From Komagataella phaffii GS115 (taxonomy: Eukaryota > Ascomycota > Pichiomycetes > Pichiales > Pichiaceae): a DNA stretch of 64,000 nucleotides. Positions 55,521-64,000 of the stretch are shown here, in pieces; the stretch's first letter is position 1; every line of letters begins with the position of its first letter. The position numbers and the translations under genes were made by a program. The DNA lies in the NCBI RefSeq assembly GCF_000027005.1, contig NC_012963.1, forward strand, positions 2,666,001 through 2,730,000. Direction: 5' to 3'. Under the pieces are notes generated by a model. It was not told the origin of the DNA. It saw only the letters and a program-made list of their open reading frames with translations, and ran no database searches.

Positions 55521-56018
55521 TTAATGACGCTTTGCTTCCTGGATAACGTTTTGCATCTCTTCCAACTTAGCCTTAGCTCTGGTGTGAGTACCCAATCTCT
55601 TCTTGGCGAACTTTCTGGCTCTCTTCTCACCAGAGTTTCTGATCAACTCAATGATTCTTCTTTCGTATGGAGACAGACCAGTGACCTCACGGACCAACTT
55701 TCTAACAAAGTCAGTTCTTTGGCTGATAGCGACTCTCTTTTGTGGAGCAACGGCCTTTGGGGTGACCTTGTGTCCCTTGTTAGCACCTACTGCAATACCT
55801 GAATTTGTTAGTACAATATTTCTCATTATTCGGAATGGAATAGATAACTTTGACTTGGAACGGATGATCGAATACTTTGAATGAATGAGTGACCTTGATG
55901 ACCTCACCAATTACTCGACAAACCTGTTCGATCTGATCAGCATTCATGCCATCTCAAAGATGTATAATTTCCACTCCTTCACTTTCAAGTGTCCAAACGA
56001 CTTACCTGACTTAGCCAT
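55521..56018 (-). CDS. RPL36: 60S ribosomal protein eL36 (one intron)
   Basis: Exon 1 is 56006-56018 (13 bases) and exon 2 is 55521-55798, giving 96 residues: Met-Ala-Lys-Ser joined to GIAVGANKGHKVTPK. The conserved LSPYERRIIELIRNSGEKRARKFAKKRLG segment identifies eL36. The protein is very basic and lies on the large subunit surface near the exit side. Only one copy is seen here; S. cerevisiae has RPL36A and RPL36B. The tiny first exon and 207-nt intron are typical of yeast ribosomal protein genes. Confidence 0.97.
55799..56005 (-). other. RPL36 spliceosomal intron
   Basis: This 207-nt intron, on the minus strand, has 5' GTAAGT, branch motif TACTAAC and 3' CAG with eight bases after the branch motif. 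I looked for snoRNA boxes inside it and found no convincing C/D pair. Confidence 0.93.
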
Positions 56019-56328
56019 CTCTGTAGTTGAATATGAAGAATGTAAATGACTTCTCAAAATTTTCACCTCAGTGAGAGAAACCCAAGTTGTCGCGAGGGTG
56101 TTAGGATGTGGTAGTAGTGCTTCTGGGAGGCCTAACGAAGTTTTCTGCTGAAGGGTTTGGTGGAAGGGAACCATTGGCGCGAAAGAAACATAGGCGTTCT
56201 GTGACTGTGATTACCTCTTTTGAGATCATCTTTTCCTCCTATTACATCTACAACGTTGCACTTAGTACCTCAATCTTAGACATTCTCTATATACATGACA
56301 TCTAGTGGGACAGGACTGCAGAACCTAT
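56019..56328 (-). promoter_or_regulatory. RPL36 promoter region
   Basis: This 310-bp spacer lies between the end of MRPL24 and the start of RPL36, both on the minus strand. It contains a GAAGGGTTTGG-like segment near 56150, weakly similar to Tbf1-type sites of ribosomal protein promoters. No gene is seen. Confidence 0.35.
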
Positions 56329-57075
56329 CTACGCAGTTTGGGCCACTTCGGAAAAGTCATAGTTATACTTGTGCAGCTTTTCTATGACTTCCTCCTGTGC
56401 TAGGCTTTTGTGTTGATCATGGTACTCTTTCCAGGTGAGGTCAGAGTCTCCCTTGACCAACGGATACAACTCCTTCAGTAGTCTTCTCTTTCCAACCAGG
56501 AATTTCTTACCACTCTGTTGGAAGTAAACATGCTTTTCCTGACCATTCACTGTGATCTTTTCCAAATCTTGATAGTAAGTTCGTTTCTTTTGGTTCTCCT
56601 TCTTGGTAAGAAGCTGAAATTTTAGTTTCCAGCCAGTAGGTCCAAGTTCCTTGATACGTGCACTCTTGTCTTTCAGCAAGTATTGATCCAATCCTCCTTC
56701 TTTGTTGATTGTTCTCAGAACACGGGCTGTCAACTTCACCCTAATCGATTTGTTCAATATCTCACTCCATAGGGACTTGGTGTGAACATTTAATGACCAT
56801 TTTCTTCCATTCTTGTTCTTGAACTCAGAAATCTTGTTACCAAATTGAAGAAATTGACCTCCATACAATCCCTTGTTGCTCTGTTTGTATATTTTAGAGT
56901 CACCATACTTGTATTCTGGGAATTTGGGTGCGGTACGAGGGATGGCCAGTTTTCTCGGTTTGACGTCACCAACCTTCAAATCAGGCTTACGGGCAACTTT
57001 TCTCGTCACCACATACTTGTATTGTCTTGCAGAAGCAAGTGTGCTGGTAGAGAATAACCTTAACCCGGTAATCAT
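56329..57075 (-). CDS. MRPL24: Mitochondrial ribosomal protein bL28m
   Basis: The protein has 248 residues. A basic, Ser-rich presequence ([18 protein letters not shown]) is followed by the L28 core: [46 protein letters not shown] and [10 protein letters not shown] mitochondrion-specific C-terminal extension follows. It is a component of the mitochondrial large ribosomal subunit. S. cerevisiae Mrpl24 (YMR193W) has 258 residues and lies between GYL1 and RPL36A, the same neighbours as here. Confidence 0.93.
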   Translation of the reverse strand: MITGLRLFSTSTLASARQYKYVVTRKVARKPDLKVGDVKPRKLAIPRTAPKFPEYKYGDSKIYKQSNKGLYGGQFLQFGNKISEFKNKNGRKWSLNVHTKSLWSEILNKSIRVKLTARVLRTINKEGGLDQYLLKDKSARIKELGPTGWKLKFQLLTKKENQKKRTYYQDLEKITVNGQEKHVYFQQSGKKFLVGKRRLLKELYPLVKGDSDLTWKEYHDQHKSLAQEEVIEKLHKYNYDFSEVAQTA

Positions 57076-57297
57076 GTAGTTAGTTCGGATATTTGGTTGT
57101 GGAAGTCAAGCTCAAGTTCGATGAAGATAGTAAACTTTTCAGTAACATCCCTCTCGCGAAGGACATACATATTCCTATGCACCTTGCAGAACCTCCGCCC
57201 AAAACACCCTTTCAAACTCCCGTTCAGGGAGTTCGTTATTGTAGAAAGTCTGGTATATTAACTGAATAATGTATCATTGAAATATATGCTGAGTTTT

Positions 57298-59592
57298 CTA
57301 TTTAGAACCAAACACCTTCTTGAAAGAGGATCCCCACTTCCCTTTACGCAACTTCATTTGCTCATACTCTTGCTTTATGTCGTTGTACTCTACCTCTAAC
57401 GAGGCCAACTGCTCCTCTAGTAACCGGTTCTCCTCCATTACTTGGGCATTCCGTTCCATAGTTCTTTGGATTTCAGTAGCCAGTTCGGGATTCAGTTCTA
57501 GATCTTGCTGGTTGAAATCAAAATCCTTCTCAACTTTATCTTGGGAGGAAAGACTTGCTAACCTCTTGTTTAACTCTTCTGAGTCATGTTTCAATTGTTT
57601 ATTCTCGTCTTCAAGATTGGCGATCCGCACCTTTCCTTCTACCATTTCGTTGGCAATTTCAATGTGTTCTTTATTCAAAAGAAGATACTCCCCTTCAATC
57701 TTCTTGATGTCTCTATTCAGATTTCCATTAATAGCTCGGAGTTTGCTAATCTCTTGGTCTCGTTCTTGATCCAACTGATTTATTTGATGGAATTCTTTCT
57801 CGTATTGGTTGAGACTCAAGGGAATTATGTTCAGGTTTAAGGAATCGGATACTAAATCGTCCAGCCGATAATTATTCGAAGTTACTGCCGAAGCCTTGTT
57901 TTCAGCATTGTACACGTCAAACAACCCATCCTTGAGGAATGTCAAGAGCTCATCAAACTTCAAAGTCAATATGTGACTTTTGTTCTGTATCATGAAATTG
58001 ACAGCAAATCTTAAGATTGTTTCTAGTCCTTCTGCAATTACAACGTCATAGATTCTAATGACGATCTCAAGTGGAAACTTGTATCCAAAGAGAGTTAAAA
58101 ACCACTGTGTGGCATACATGGATGATTGAACTCCTTGTTTCCTCAAATGACTGGCTATTTCTGGTGTCAAATCCTCTAGTAGTCTATCAAATTGGAATAA
58201 TTTCAAGTGGAGACCGGGCATTTCGGGCAGATATAAGTCACGAAATCCATAATTCTTCATCAGTGTGACCAACAAACAAAATGTTTCGCTTTCATTCATG
58301 TTCATCAGAAGTGGGACAACGATAAAGGCTAAACCTTGAGTGTATCCAAGTTCAGGATCAAATATAGAGTAGGCTTTAATGATCTGATAAAGCTCATTAG
58401 ACTTGTGTCTCATGTCACTGTTTGTCACAAAACTTGTGCGACACAAGTCTCGCTTAATAGCTTTTCCAAACAAACTTTCTTCACTTTTAAGAGTGGCATA
58501 AAGTTCTTCCAGAACATATGATTTGGAGTTGGTTATCAATTGCCATATCATTCCACGAATTTCTTTAGGCATACCCATAGACACACGAGAAATGAGCAGT
58601 TCTGGATCTTTCTCCACCACTGATGAGTAATCATTCACGACATCTGACCAGAATTCCCAATCAATGTTCTCCATCAATTCATTATTGGAGTACTCAATCC
58701 CAACTTTGATCTCGTTGAAAGTAGTTCTAAGCGTGTTGGCACCCGAAACAACTTGTTGTCTGTGTTCGTCTGATCCTTCGTTGACCGAAGAGGTGTTCTT
58801 GTGTGCTCTGGATATTAATAAGTTGTAACTGCTGTGGTTCTGCAATCCATTTAACCTCTCGCCAGCTACCTCCTCTGTCAAAAATGCTGGACTTATTATG
58901 GGTATCGCTTCTGATGAAAGGTTGCGCGGGGGAAGAGATGGAGGTATCACAGGTGATCGGGGTGGAAGAGAAGGTGGAATCTTAGGTGATCGTGGAGGTA
59001 GATCTGGTGGTGACCGGCCTTCAGCCGTGACCTTTGAATTATCAGCATCAGGATCAATCTCTCGGGGCTGAATTGTGTTGCTTTCTGTAAGAGGAGACTC
59101 AGTTATTGGTTCCTGGGGGGTATCTACCGAGCTGTCGAAATTCTGATCTGGAACATCCTTCTCAACAGGGAGGTCTGTTTCAGAAGCAGTGCTTGGTACG
59201 GTAGCCTCAATTGGGCCAGTATTACCACTTGTGCTCTCAACAGATCGATCATTGACGATCGTTGAAACATTCTCGTCTTTTACATTTTCTTGAGCCTCCT
59301 CTCCAGTTTCGGATTCGTTCACAGGAATATCCAGTGAAATGTCCTCCTGAACGTTCTCTTTAGCTTGTTCCGGTTCCTTGCTCTCCTCCAATTCCTCTGT
59401 ACTCTCCTTCACTAAAACTGGCACTTCATTTTCCTTTCCAGCCTCGTTAATTTCTAATTCTTTCGGCTCTGGAGCCTCTTGGGGCTCCTTATCCTGTGTC
59501 TCACGTCGAGAATCAGAGGCAACAGATGTTCCAGCGTCTGAGTTGTCATGCGAAACCTCCTCTTCAAATTCTTTGCCGTCAGAAGTACTCAT
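57298..59592 (-). CDS. GYP5: Rab GTPase-activating protein Gyp5/Gyl1 (TBC domain)
   Basis: The protein has 764 residues. Residues 1-200 are acidic and disordered, then come proline-rich repeats (PPDLPPRSPKIPPSLPPRSP) that suit SH3 binding. The TBC domain spans about 340-560. Its catalytic arginine and glutamine fingers are intact: IKRDLCRT (Asp382, Arg385) and GYTQG (Gln419). The C-terminal 170 residues form a coiled coil. S. cerevisiae Gyp5 and its paralogue Gyl1 act on Ypt1 and Sec4 in ER-Golgi and polarised secretion and bind Rvs167 through proline-rich segments. A single gene here represents both. Confidence 0.93.
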   Translation of the reverse strand: MSTSDGKEFEEEVSHDNSDAGTSVASDSRRETQDKEPQEAPEPKELEINEAGKENEVPVLVKESTEELEESKEPEQAKENVQEDISLDIPVNESETGEEAQENVKDENVSTIVNDRSVESTSGNTGPIEATVPSTASETDLPVEKDVPDQNFDSSVDTPQEPITESPLTESNTIQPREIDPDADNSKVTAEGRSPPDLPPRSPKIPPSLPPRSPVIPPSLPPRNLSSEAIPIISPAFLTEEVAGERLNGLQNHSSYNLLISRAHKNTSSVNEGSDEHRQQVVSGANTLRTTFNEIKVGIEYSNNELMENIDWEFWSDVVNDYSSVVEKDPELLISRVSMGMPKEIRGMIWQLITNSKSYVLEELYATLKSEESLFGKAIKRDLCRTSFVTNSDMRHKSNELYQIIKAYSIFDPELGYTQGLAFIVVPLLMNMNESETFCLLVTLMKNYGFRDLYLPEMPGLHLKLFQFDRLLEDLTPEIASHLRKQGVQSSMYATQWFLTLFGYKFPLEIVIRIYDVVIAEGLETILRFAVNFMIQNKSHILTLKFDELLTFLKDGLFDVYNAENKASAVTSNNYRLDDLVSDSLNLNIIPLSLNQYEKEFHQINQLDQERDQEISKLRAINGNLNRDIKKIEGEYLLLNKEHIEIANEMVEGKVRIANLEDENKQLKHDSEELNKRLASLSSQDKVEKDFDFNQQDLELNPELATEIQRTMERNAQVMEENRLLEEQLASLEVEYNDIKQEYEQMKLRKGKWGSSFKKVFGSK

Positions 59593-59806
59593 TGTAGAAT
59601 CTGGACTCGATATGAGATAGACTAAGGTGACTTAAAGGAGCTCTCGTGGTTTGAGGCCAGGATTGGTAGTTATAATGCACAAACAGCTCCTGGGATATAT
59701 CATCGTGAGTTGAGTGGTACACTAACCATAAATCGATAAGAATTAACAAAAACTAGGGCTTACGTAAAACTCAACTAAGCTATATAGAATGAAGGATAGG
59801 TCTAGA

Positions 59807-61018
59807 TTAGACATTTAACAGCAACACATCGTCTCGCGTTAAATACTCCAGATCTGTACTGCCTTCCATAGTGGACTCGGGAGTATTCAGCTCCAAGACC
59901 CTCGAAGAACCCGGGGCTGAGGATAGTACAGGGTTGTAATTGCTAACCAGGTGATATTGTTGAGACAGAGATGTGTACTCAGAACCAGTGGTTTGATCAG
60001 ATGTAGACCGAGAGGAAATGTAGTCCAATGAGACTCTATCAAATGATTTCGAAGAAGTTGAGGATAAAGGATTCGGTGAACTTGACCCTGAGGAATACAA
60101 GCAATCTTCTGGAACAAATGACCTGGAGCTTGAATGCTCAGCAGTAGAATCATGACGCCTCACAACCCCTTTCGTAATAGCCAAATCTCTCATCAGTTGC
60201 TCACATTTAACAGTGTCACAATTGGGGAAAAATACCTCAATCTTGTGACCAGACATGATTAATGGTAATGATCCTAGATTCTCACTAATTCTCTGGATTT
60301 CTTCTCTAATAATAGCCAGGTGACGCTCATGTTGAACCATTTCTTCCTCGAGAATGGAAGAAGTTTCTTGATCCAAGATTCCTTCCAACTCAGTATTGTG
60401 ACTTTGACGTTCAAGGCTAAAAACAACAGCGGATCCTTCGGCCAAACCAGAAGGAGCTTGTTCAGCATTCTTGCCAGACCCAGCGGCAGTGGAAGAAGTA
60501 AGCCTCTTAGAAAATTTAGAGAAGTGCTTCTTCTTTTGCGAACAGTGTTTCATTTGTTTCATTTGACTGCCGAAATTAGCACCACTTTGTAACAAAGCAC
60601 GAACAGCGGAAGTCAAGTTTTTGACTGCCTCCTGCTGACATGAGTAGGCGCAGGTGGAAAACATCCTACTACCTCTTTGAGGGAAAGTTGACTGATACAG
60701 CCCACTTGGATAAAATCCGGGTTTCGCAAAAGACGATCTGTACCTTAAAGCTTCACGGTTAAGCTGGTCCAGAACGTTGCTTCTGCCTCCCCTCCAAAAG
60801 TATGGGTTGTACTTGCTGGTCCAAAGATGGAATGACCTGCGATTCAAAAAGGACTGCTGGCTCTTGCGCCTAAGGTTGTTGTTGATAGGAACTCGGACCA
60901 GAGCTGGTCGTCTCCGTTGGTGGTTGATCACCTGCTCCGCAAGCTCATCCAGAGCCTGCTTCAGATTCCTTGCTGTCTTCCTCGACAAGGATAGAATATC
61001 CTTGAGATTCCCAGCCAT
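59807..61018 (-). CDS. Protein of unknown function between GYP5 and the GAL4-like gene
   Basis: The protein has 403 residues from the first ATG in the frame. Residues 1-100 are strongly basic (Arg-, Gln- and Asn-rich, RRRPALVRVPINNNLRRK) with aromatic patches. Residues about 120-155 are Cys- and Ser-containing and helical (SCQQEAVKNLTSAVRALLQS), then a Lys-rich cluster (CSQKKKHFSKFSKR). A helical, probably coiled-coil segment lies at about 210-255. A compact motif at about 262-290 (HKIEVFFPNCDTVKCEQLMR) looks conserved. The C-terminal 110 residues are Ser/Thr-rich and disordered. There is no membrane span. I do not recognise a family. Confidence 0.68.
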   Translation of the reverse strand: MAGNLKDILSLSRKTARNLKQALDELAEQVINHQRRRPALVRVPINNNLRRKSQQSFLNRRSFHLWTSKYNPYFWRGGRSNVLDQLNREALRYRSSFAKPGFYPSGLYQSTFPQRGSRMFSTCAYSCQQEAVKNLTSAVRALLQSGANFGSQMKQMKHCSQKKKHFSKFSKRLTSSTAAGSGKNAEQAPSGLAEGSAVVFSLERQSHNTELEGILDQETSSILEEEMVQHERHLAIIREEIQRISENLGSLPLIMSGHKIEVFFPNCDTVKCEQLMRDLAITKGVVRRHDSTAEHSSSRSFVPEDCLYSSGSSSPNPLSSTSSKSFDRVSLDYISSRSTSDQTTGSEYTSLSQQYHLVSNYNPVLSSAPGSSRVLELNTPESTMEGSTDLEYLTRDDVLLLNV

Positions 61019-61223
61019 GATCTGTTGGTACAAGGAAAGAGCAAGGGATGAAACTATGCTATGCTTATCTAGTGACCTTTTGCGTCATCGGTAAGGGGTG
61101 GGGAGGATACGAGTAGGAGACTGCGCGAAAATGGGAAACTTCCATGTTACTTCCAGATCGGGATATACGCGTAGTAATTCTATTATACACAATCAAAGAC
61201 TATACAAACAGGCCCGCTGCAAA

Positions 61224-63998
61224 TTAATCCATTATAGTGTCCGGAACTTCCAAATCGTTTCTTGGTTCCATACTTCCGAAGCTCATAGGATCCATGGAGT
61301 CATCAAAAATCAAACTGTAAATGTCGTTGAGTATCTCTTTGTTATTTGGATCTTGAGTAGCTTTCAAAAAATCGTCCACAGTGGAGGTCTTGATGTTTTC
61401 AGGACTGTTGCAATTGACTGGAGTAGGAGGCGGGGCTGTTGTCGTAGCTGAAAAGTTGGGGAATCGAACTGCGGTAAACTCTAAGGCAGACATGTCTTCG
61501 TCTTCAGGGTCCAGCTTTAAACAGTAATCTTCAAATTCCTGTTTCACTGGTCCAGCCTTCGAACTGGAGAAGGAGTTATTGTTGTTGCTGTTGTTGTTAA
61601 AATAGTTATTGATACTATTATTGTTCATGTTACTGTTGTTTTTGTTGATAGTGTTGGGGGTCCTGGTATTGTTGGTAGTGCTGGGGCTGCTTTTGGTGTT
61701 GCTATTGTTGTTAGAACCAGGAGCGGGGCTGTTACCCATGAGACCGTGCATATCGATCAAATCGTTAATGTTGAGTGGAGAGTCCTTGGCGCTTGTTGTG
61801 TCGAACTGTGGCATTACTTGACTCATTGATCTGTCAATAACATTGGCAAACTTAGATGCCAACGAGTTGAGCTTGTTGAGCTTCAAGAAGATCTTCTTAC
61901 TAATTTGAATATCCTCGATCCAAATTGGAGCATATTTGCTATCCGGTTCAGAACAAAGACAAGCGATTGGAATCAGGACAGCCTGGAATAGGAAGTACGT
62001 AGCATACCAACATCCAATGACCGATAGTCTAGAGAAGTCATCATCATCGTCAATATTCACGAACTGTTGAATAGACAAAATTGTTTCATGAGCAACTCTC
62101 AAACAAATAGTTCGACATTCCTTACCTCTGCTAGTCTTACACTGTTGAAGTACCTTGGGATTGGTTACTCCAATGACTCGTTGCCAAATAAATGCTCGGA
62201 AAAGGGTAATTTGCAGGTTCTTGTATCTCCAAATCAATCTACTTCGACTTAGATCAAACCATTGCGGTAAGCGGGTATAGTCCACCTGTTTGTTGCTGTC
62301 ATAATCGTAATATTTGGACGGCGTAACCTTGTAGAACTGAGACATTGCAATTTCATTGCTTTCATGGAAGTAAGCGGGAAGACCCTTTATGAAATTTTCA
62401 ATTTCCATGTTCATGTCTAGACATTCTTCAACAGTTGGAGCTGGTTTGGAAACCAAACGGTTGTAAATTTTCATAGATAATTCAGTAAACTGGGTTTGCT
62501 GAATCAAACCGGAGTATGCTGTTGGGTATGGTTTGTTAAGGTCCTCAGTAGTGATTGAATCCGATTTTATTTCGATCAATTCTTCCAACTCGGCATCATT
62601 GATATTGGAACACAGTTGAATATCACACGAATCTCTGCTTGGTAAAGTGATAGGACGACCAAAAGTTATTGAAGCTCCAGCATCGAAAATGTACAAACCC
62701 CACCATAACCGTCTTCTGATTTCTAAGTTGAGATAGTGGTCCTTTTCTGTATGGTCCAAGTTGAACTCTTTGTAAAGCCCTAAAGACATAGCCATTCTAA
62801 TAGCAATACCTAAGTAACTCCATCCTGTATTAGGCTTATTTCTCTTCTGCGTATAGTTCGAAAGGAGAATCAAAGACTCTAACAGCATAATGTTACCACA
62901 TTCAAAAATACCCACCTGCTTTAAAAGCATCTTTGCTCTATTGTAGTAGCAAAGATCAATCGAGGAAGATTCTCCATTCAAACACCAACATCCTAGAGCA
63001 AGTACGACATTAAGCAAAATCTGCCAATGGTTCTCATTCTTGATTGGTAGCTCCCCAGCATAATGTTTGAGGAATGATCCTTTGTGGATGAAAGGATACG
63101 ATGTGTGATAATACTTGAAGTAGGCCTGGAGATATTGGGATTGGTTGTTAGGGTCATTTAAGTGAGAATCGTAGCCTGGGAATTCAGCCTTCTTTTCGGG
63201 TTCCAAAAAGTCATTGGGATCTCCTAGTAAAGAACGAATTGATTGTGGTTCAGTAGGTTCAGTATTAGTCTTGGAGACCGAGTTCCTAACAGAGCTCATA
63301 GGAGATATGGAAGCGGAATCAAATTGACCCAGCTTCAATGCCCTTAGAAGTCCAGAACTTGAAGAGAACCCAAAATATCCAGATCCACCCTTAAGGTTAA
63401 CTGAAAGAGCAGCCATTCCATCGGGGTGGGAATCATTGGTTGTTGTCTGAGAAAGTGGCTGTAGGCTGGGGGACGTTATCAACGAAGAGCAACCGGATTG
63501 TTCGTGCTCCGCAAGTGAGTTCAACGAAGTCACGGAATTTTTCTGCGATCTTCGGCTATGATTCCAGTAAGAATGTGAGACATTCGTGGAATCGACGGAT
63601 GTCGGAGGTTGCTGCATTACCAACAATTGATCTGGGGTGTCTTCCTCCTCCCAATCGAAACCGTTGATTTCATCATTCAGGAAGTAGTCATCTGGAACTA
63701 TTGGACGGAATGAAGATTTGGGTTTGGATGGAAGGACTGGAGCGGGTTCAGCAGTCGTTGAGGAAGAGTCGCTAACTTTTGGGGAGGAATTCTGGGGGGA
63801 AACGGAATTACTATTTGGATAAGATGGAGAATGCCCCGTGGAGTTGCCGGATAGACTGGTTCTCTTTTCCAGTAACTGGTCGACACTCTGAGTAGGGAAA
63901 ACTCGTTCCAACAGATCTTCCAACATTCGTACACGATTTTCCACTTTGGTCAGATGAGCTCTCGTCAACGGAGATCTCACTGTCCTTGGTGAATAAAC
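61224..63998 (-). CDS. GAL4/LAC9-type zinc-cluster transcription factor (5' end outside window)
   Basis: The frame runs off the right edge; 924 residues are inside. It enters at YSPRTVRSPLTRAHLTKVEN, the linker directly after the last cysteine of a Zn2Cys6 domain, near-identical to that of Gal4; the zinc cysteines lie beyond the edge. Next come a leucine-rich dimerisation helix (VRMLEDLLERVFP) and the fungal transcription-factor middle domain (NHWQILLNVVLALGCWCLNGE and LEIRRRLWWGLYIFD). Asn/Ser-rich linkers and an acidic C-terminus with DIYSLIFDD follow; the last resembles the Gal4 activation and Gal80-binding segment. In S. cerevisiae GAL4 (YPL248C) is beside GYP5 (YPL249C), as here. This supports orthology, though the targets are unknown. 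Confidence 0.85.
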   Translation of the reverse strand, partial: VYSPRTVRSPLTRAHLTKVENRVRMLEDLLERVFPTQSVDQLLEKRTSLSGNSTGHSPSYPNSNSVSPQNSSPKVSDSSSTTAEPAPVLPSKPKSSFRPIVPDDYFLNDEINGFDWEEEDTPDQLLVMQQPPTSVDSTNVSHSYWNHSRRSQKNSVTSLNSLAEHEQSGCSSLITSPSLQPLSQTTTNDSHPDGMAALSVNLKGGSGYFGFSSSSGLLRALKLGQFDSASISPMSSVRNSVSKTNTEPTEPQSIRSLLGDPNDFLEPEKKAEFPGYDSHLNDPNNQSQYLQAYFKYYHTSYPFIHKGSFLKHYAGELPIKNENHWQILLNVVLALGCWCLNGESSSIDLCYYNRAKMLLKQVGIFECGNIMLLESLILLSNYTQKRNKPNTGWSYLGIAIRMAMSLGLYKEFNLDHTEKDHYLNLEIRRRLWWGLYIFDAGASITFGRPITLPSRDSCDIQLCSNINDAELEELIEIKSDSITTEDLNKPYPTAYSGLIQQTQFTELSMKIYNRLVSKPAPTVEECLDMNMEIENFIKGLPAYFHESNEIAMSQFYKVTPSKYYDYDSNKQVDYTRLPQWFDLSRSRLIWRYKNLQITLFRAFIWQRVIGVTNPKVLQQCKTSRGKECRTICLRVAHETILSIQQFVNIDDDDDFSRLSVIGCWYATYFLFQAVLIPIACLCSEPDSKYAPIWIEDIQISKKIFLKLNKLNSLASKFANVIDRSMSQVMPQFDTTSAKDSPLNINDLIDMHGLMGNSPAPGSNNNSNTKSSPSTTNNTRTPNTINKNNSNMNNNSINNYFNNNSNNNNSFSSSKAGPVKQEFEDYCLKLDPEDEDMSALEFTAVRFPNFSATTTAPPPTPVNCNSPENIKTSTVDDFLKATQDPNNKEILNDIYSLIFDDSMDPMSFGSMEPRNDLEVPDTIMD
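61570..61720 (-). repeat. Asn-rich low-complexity tract in the GAL4-like gene
   Basis: On the minus strand, AAC/AAT codons dominate, giving many asparagines broken by Ser, Thr and Pro. On the plus strand this appears as repeated GTT/ATT triplets. It is a disordered linker before the activation region. Confidence 0.85.
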
Positions 63999-64000
63999 GC

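Noticed and set aside
55799..56005. Possible snoRNA in the RPL36 intron
   Set aside because: TGATGA-like strings occur only on the non-transcribed strand and no matching D box was found.
61570..61720. Triplet repeats considered as a CRISPR-like or regulatory array
   Set aside because: They are asparagine codons in the GAL4-like frame, not spaced direct repeats.

Overview
The window is nuclear DNA of a budding yeast with compact genes and few introns. Gene order and protein content fit a Komagataella (Pichia pastoris-type) methylotroph; that genus assignment is inference from recognition, not from a search. CTG appears where orthologues carry leucine (for example codon 16 of the CMC4 gene), so this is not a CUG-Ser clade yeast. 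Three short spliceosomal introns can be placed with confidence (YHM2, CMC4, RPL36). All three have a branch-point motif ending exactly 8 nt before the end of the intron.

Layout. 1-13 kb: the 5' three quarters of CSF1 (bridge-like lipid transfer protein, running off the left edge), a RhoGAP protein, SmG (SMX2), an IES1-like INO80 subunit and the SNARE YKT6. 13-18 kb: VTS1 (SAM-domain RNA binder) and PDE2 (cAMP phosphodiesterase), both preceded by overlapping upstream ORFs, then GCV3 (glycine cleavage H protein) facing BOL1 (mitochondrial BolA), then the SNARE SNC. 18-28 kb: class V myosin MYO2, a tail-anchored coiled-coil protein that is probably the FRT1/FRT2 orthologue, an AT-rich orphan frame, SOG2 (RAM network) and YHM2 (citrate/oxoglutarate carrier). 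28-32 kb: an Ecl1-type zinc-binding protein with a 1.3-kb upstream region, two identical tRNA-Ser(AGA) genes and a small two-helix membrane protein. 32-43 kb: DUS1, a transferrin-receptor-like protein (TRE1/TRE2 type), CPR3, ENT3, peroxisomal DCI1, a Dal5-type permease, a YMR315W-type oxidoreductase and a PhyH-type dioxygenase. 43-53 kb: KXD1 (BLOC-1), APL5 (AP-3 delta), DDC1 (9-1-1 clamp), MPC1, an RSA1/NUFIP1 protein, two small tail-anchored proteins (one with an FHA domain) and NUS1. 53-64 kb: CMC4, a YMR090W-type reductase, an unknown mitochondrial protein, RPL36, MRPL24, GYP5, an unknown protein and a GAL4/LAC9-type zinc-cluster activator that runs off the right edge.

Working together. 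Membrane traffic is heavily represented: YKT6, SNC, MYO2, ENT3, KXD1, APL5, GYP5, CSF1 and the TRE-like protein. Mitochondrial functions form a second group: GCV3, BOL1, YHM2, CPR3, MPC1, CMC4 and MRPL24. Many neighbours are also neighbours in Saccharomyces cerevisiae: MYO2-SNC-FRT, GCV3-BOL1, VTS1-PDE2, DUS1-CPR3, APL5-DDC1-RSA1 and MPC1-KXD1. The right end merges two S. cerevisiae paralogous regions (GAL4-GYP5-RPL36B and GYL1-MRPL24-RPL36A-CMC4) in a single locus. That pattern is expected of a lineage that did not pass through the whole-genome duplication. No mobile element, CRISPR array, rRNA or origin was recognised. S. cerevisiae gene names and positions quoted here are from memory.
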